Assembly: GCF_014334335.1 (NCBI RefSeq)
Contig: NZ_JACSEU010000001.1
Coordinates: 1,364,001 to 1,428,000, forward strand
Direction: 5' to 3'
Length of the DNA: 64,000 nt
DNA from: Treponema sp. Marseille-Q3903
GTDB taxonomy: Bacteria; Spirochaetota; Spirochaetia; Treponematales; Treponemataceae
Below, piece by piece: positions 62,825 through 64,000 of the stretch; the first letter of the stretch is position 1; every line of letters begins with the position of its first letter. Below the pieces are notes generated by a model. The model searched no databases and had not been told where the DNA came from. It saw only the letters and a program-made list of their open reading frames with translations. A program made the position numbers and the translations under genes.

Positions 62825-64000
62825 ATGGAATATAAAATTGAACATGATTCAATGGGCGAAGTAAAAGTTCCTGCAGATAAATACTGGGGAGCTCAAACTG
62901 AACGAAGCCACGAAAACTTTGATATTGGTGTTGGAATTGAAACAATGCCGCGCGAAATAACTAGAGCTTTCGGTTACTTAAAAAAAGCTGCGGCAATGGC
63001 TAACAATTCCCTAAAACCAGAGAAAATGACTGACGAAAAACTCAAGGTAATTTCTCAGGCATGTGAAGAAGTTATAAATGGTTCATTAAACGAACACTTC
63101 CCTCTCGTAGTCTGGCAAACAGGTTCCGGCACTCAGAGCAATATGAATGCAAACGAAGTCATCGCTAACAGGGCTAATGAAATAGCAGGAAAAAAGCTTT
63201 GCCATCCAAACGATGATATCAACATGAGTCAGTCTTCAAACGACACTTTCCCGACAGCGCTTCATATCTCTGCTGTATTTGTGATTGAAGATAAACTTAT
63301 TCCGGCAATCGATACTCTTGTTTCAACTTTCAAAAAACTTGAAAAAGAAAACGAAGGAATTGTAAAATCAGGACGCACACACCTTCAGGACGCTGTTCCT
63401 ATCGCTTTTGAACAGGAAATAAGCGGCTGGAGAACTTCTTTGGAACGCGATAAAGAAATGCTTTTATCTTCACTCCCTTACTTAAAGCAGCTCGCACTCG
63501 GAGGAACTGCAGTTGGAACAGGATTAAACGCTCCAAAAGGGTTTGATAAAAAAGTTGCGGAATGCGTTTCAAAACTCACCGGAAAAGATTTTATTACAGC
63601 TCCTAACAAGTTCCACGCACTGACATCTAAAGATGAACTTGTATTTGCTCACGGTGCAATTAAAGCACTTGCAGCCGATATGATGAAGATCGCAAACGAT
63701 GTTCGCTGGCTTGCTTCGGGTCCTCGTGATGGACTTGGCGAGATTTTTATTCCGGAAAACGAACCCGGCTCTTCAATCATGCCTGGAAAAGTAAATCCTA
63801 CACAGTGTGAAGCAGTTACAATGGTTGCCGTTCAGGTTATGGGCAACGATGCTGCTGTCGGTTTTGCTGCATCTCAAGGTAACTTTGAATTAAATGTCTT
63901 TATGCCGGTGATCGCTTACAATTTTATTCAATCTGCACGTTTGCTTGCAGAATCTATGGTTTCATTCAATAAAAATTGTGCAGTTGGTATAAAAGCGAAC
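62825..64000 (+). CDS. fumC: Class II fumarate hydratase (partial, 3' end outside the window)
   Basis: 392 codons visible from ATG 62825 to the window end; the full enzyme is about 460 residues. [14 protein letters not shown], the [17 protein letters not shown] segment and the signature [15 protein letters not shown] are typical. It interconverts fumarate and malate. It is downstream of ldh and probably co-transcribed. Confidence 0.93.
   Translation, partial: MEYKIEHDSMGEVKVPADKYWGAQTERSHENFDIGVGIETMPREITRAFGYLKKAAAMANNSLKPEKMTDEKLKVISQACEEVINGSLNEHFPLVVWQTGSGTQSNMNANEVIANRANEIAGKKLCHPNDDINMSQSSNDTFPTALHISAVFVIEDKLIPAIDTLVSTFKKLEKENEGIVKSGRTHLQDAVPIAFEQEISGWRTSLERDKEMLLSSLPYLKQLALGGTAVGTGLNAPKGFDKKVAECVSKLTGKDFITAPNKFHALTSKDELVFAHGAIKALAADMMKIANDVRWLASGPRDGLGEIFIPENEPGSSIMPGKVNPTQCEAVTMVAVQVMGNDAAVGFAASQGNFELNVFMPVIAYNFIQSARLLAESMVSFNKNCAVGIKAN

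Overview
The window looks like the chromosome of a host-associated spirochaete, most likely Treponema, carrying part of an integrated conjugative element (ICE). The guess rests on AT-rich DNA with strong AAGGAG ribosome sites, lipoboxes that end in Ser-Ser-Cys or Ile-Ser-Cys, and the gene content of the right arm (rluD, yggS, rsmA, a short comEC, a PilZ protein, a Gld-like ABC transporter, ribonuclease Z, L-lactate dehydrogenase, class II fumarase). No rRNA, tRNA, CRISPR array or integrase is visible. The left end of the element lies outside the window.

Layout. 1-14463 (minus strand) is an entry or antirestriction module. A promoter near 14470-14498 drives a structured leader of about 180 nt, an ArdC-N-like protein, a 3286-residue polyvalent protein (zincin + DNA methylase + SNF2 helicase), two small related proteins and a second polyvalent protein with a nuclease-like domain and a zincin, cut by the window edge. 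14524-16677 (plus strand) is a divergent regulatory block with a probably leaderless gene, a fusion of an HTH-like region to a MazF/PemK-like domain, and a hypothetical gene. 16710-26858 (minus) is the first half of a P-type (Trb/VirB) type IV secretion system: coupling protein TraG/VirD4, RHH protein, TrbB, TrbC, a scrap pseudogene, TrbD, TrbE, TrbJ, TrbL. 26986-29070 (plus) is a four-gene cassette (RHH regulator, membrane protein, small hypothetical, lipoprotein). 29149-39782 (minus) is the second half: relaxase, TrbF, TrbG, TrbI, and a 1973-residue lipoprotein with about 16 Ig-like (Big) repeats.

39814-47298 is a mosaic accessory region: a hypothetical protein, an orphan SPPY-type methyltransferase, a truncated phage-type protein, a dead C5-cytosine methylase, a zinc-ribbon protein, a 103-bp nested inverted repeat, a tandem partial duplication of a topoisomerase III gene, the intact topoisomerase, and an ISNCY-like transposase. 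A 16-20 bp palindrome (GCGCAACGTTGCGC core) is scattered through this part and sits inside genes in all three codon phases.

47535-64000 is ordinary chromosome. Tightly packed minus-strand genes (rluD to a DUF4340/Gld-like ABC system, rnz and a MATE exporter) are followed by plus-strand ldh and fumC, the latter running off the end.

How it fits together. The relaxase and RHH proteins would process the element DNA, TraG would couple it to the TrbB-TrbL channel, and the giant lipoprotein could aid cell contact. The polyvalent proteins and methylases are of the kind thought to protect incoming DNA from recipient defences. The conjugation genes share promoter and leader motifs (AGTCAAAT operator-like core; CGCCTGCCCAAAGGAG leader), which suggests one control circuit.
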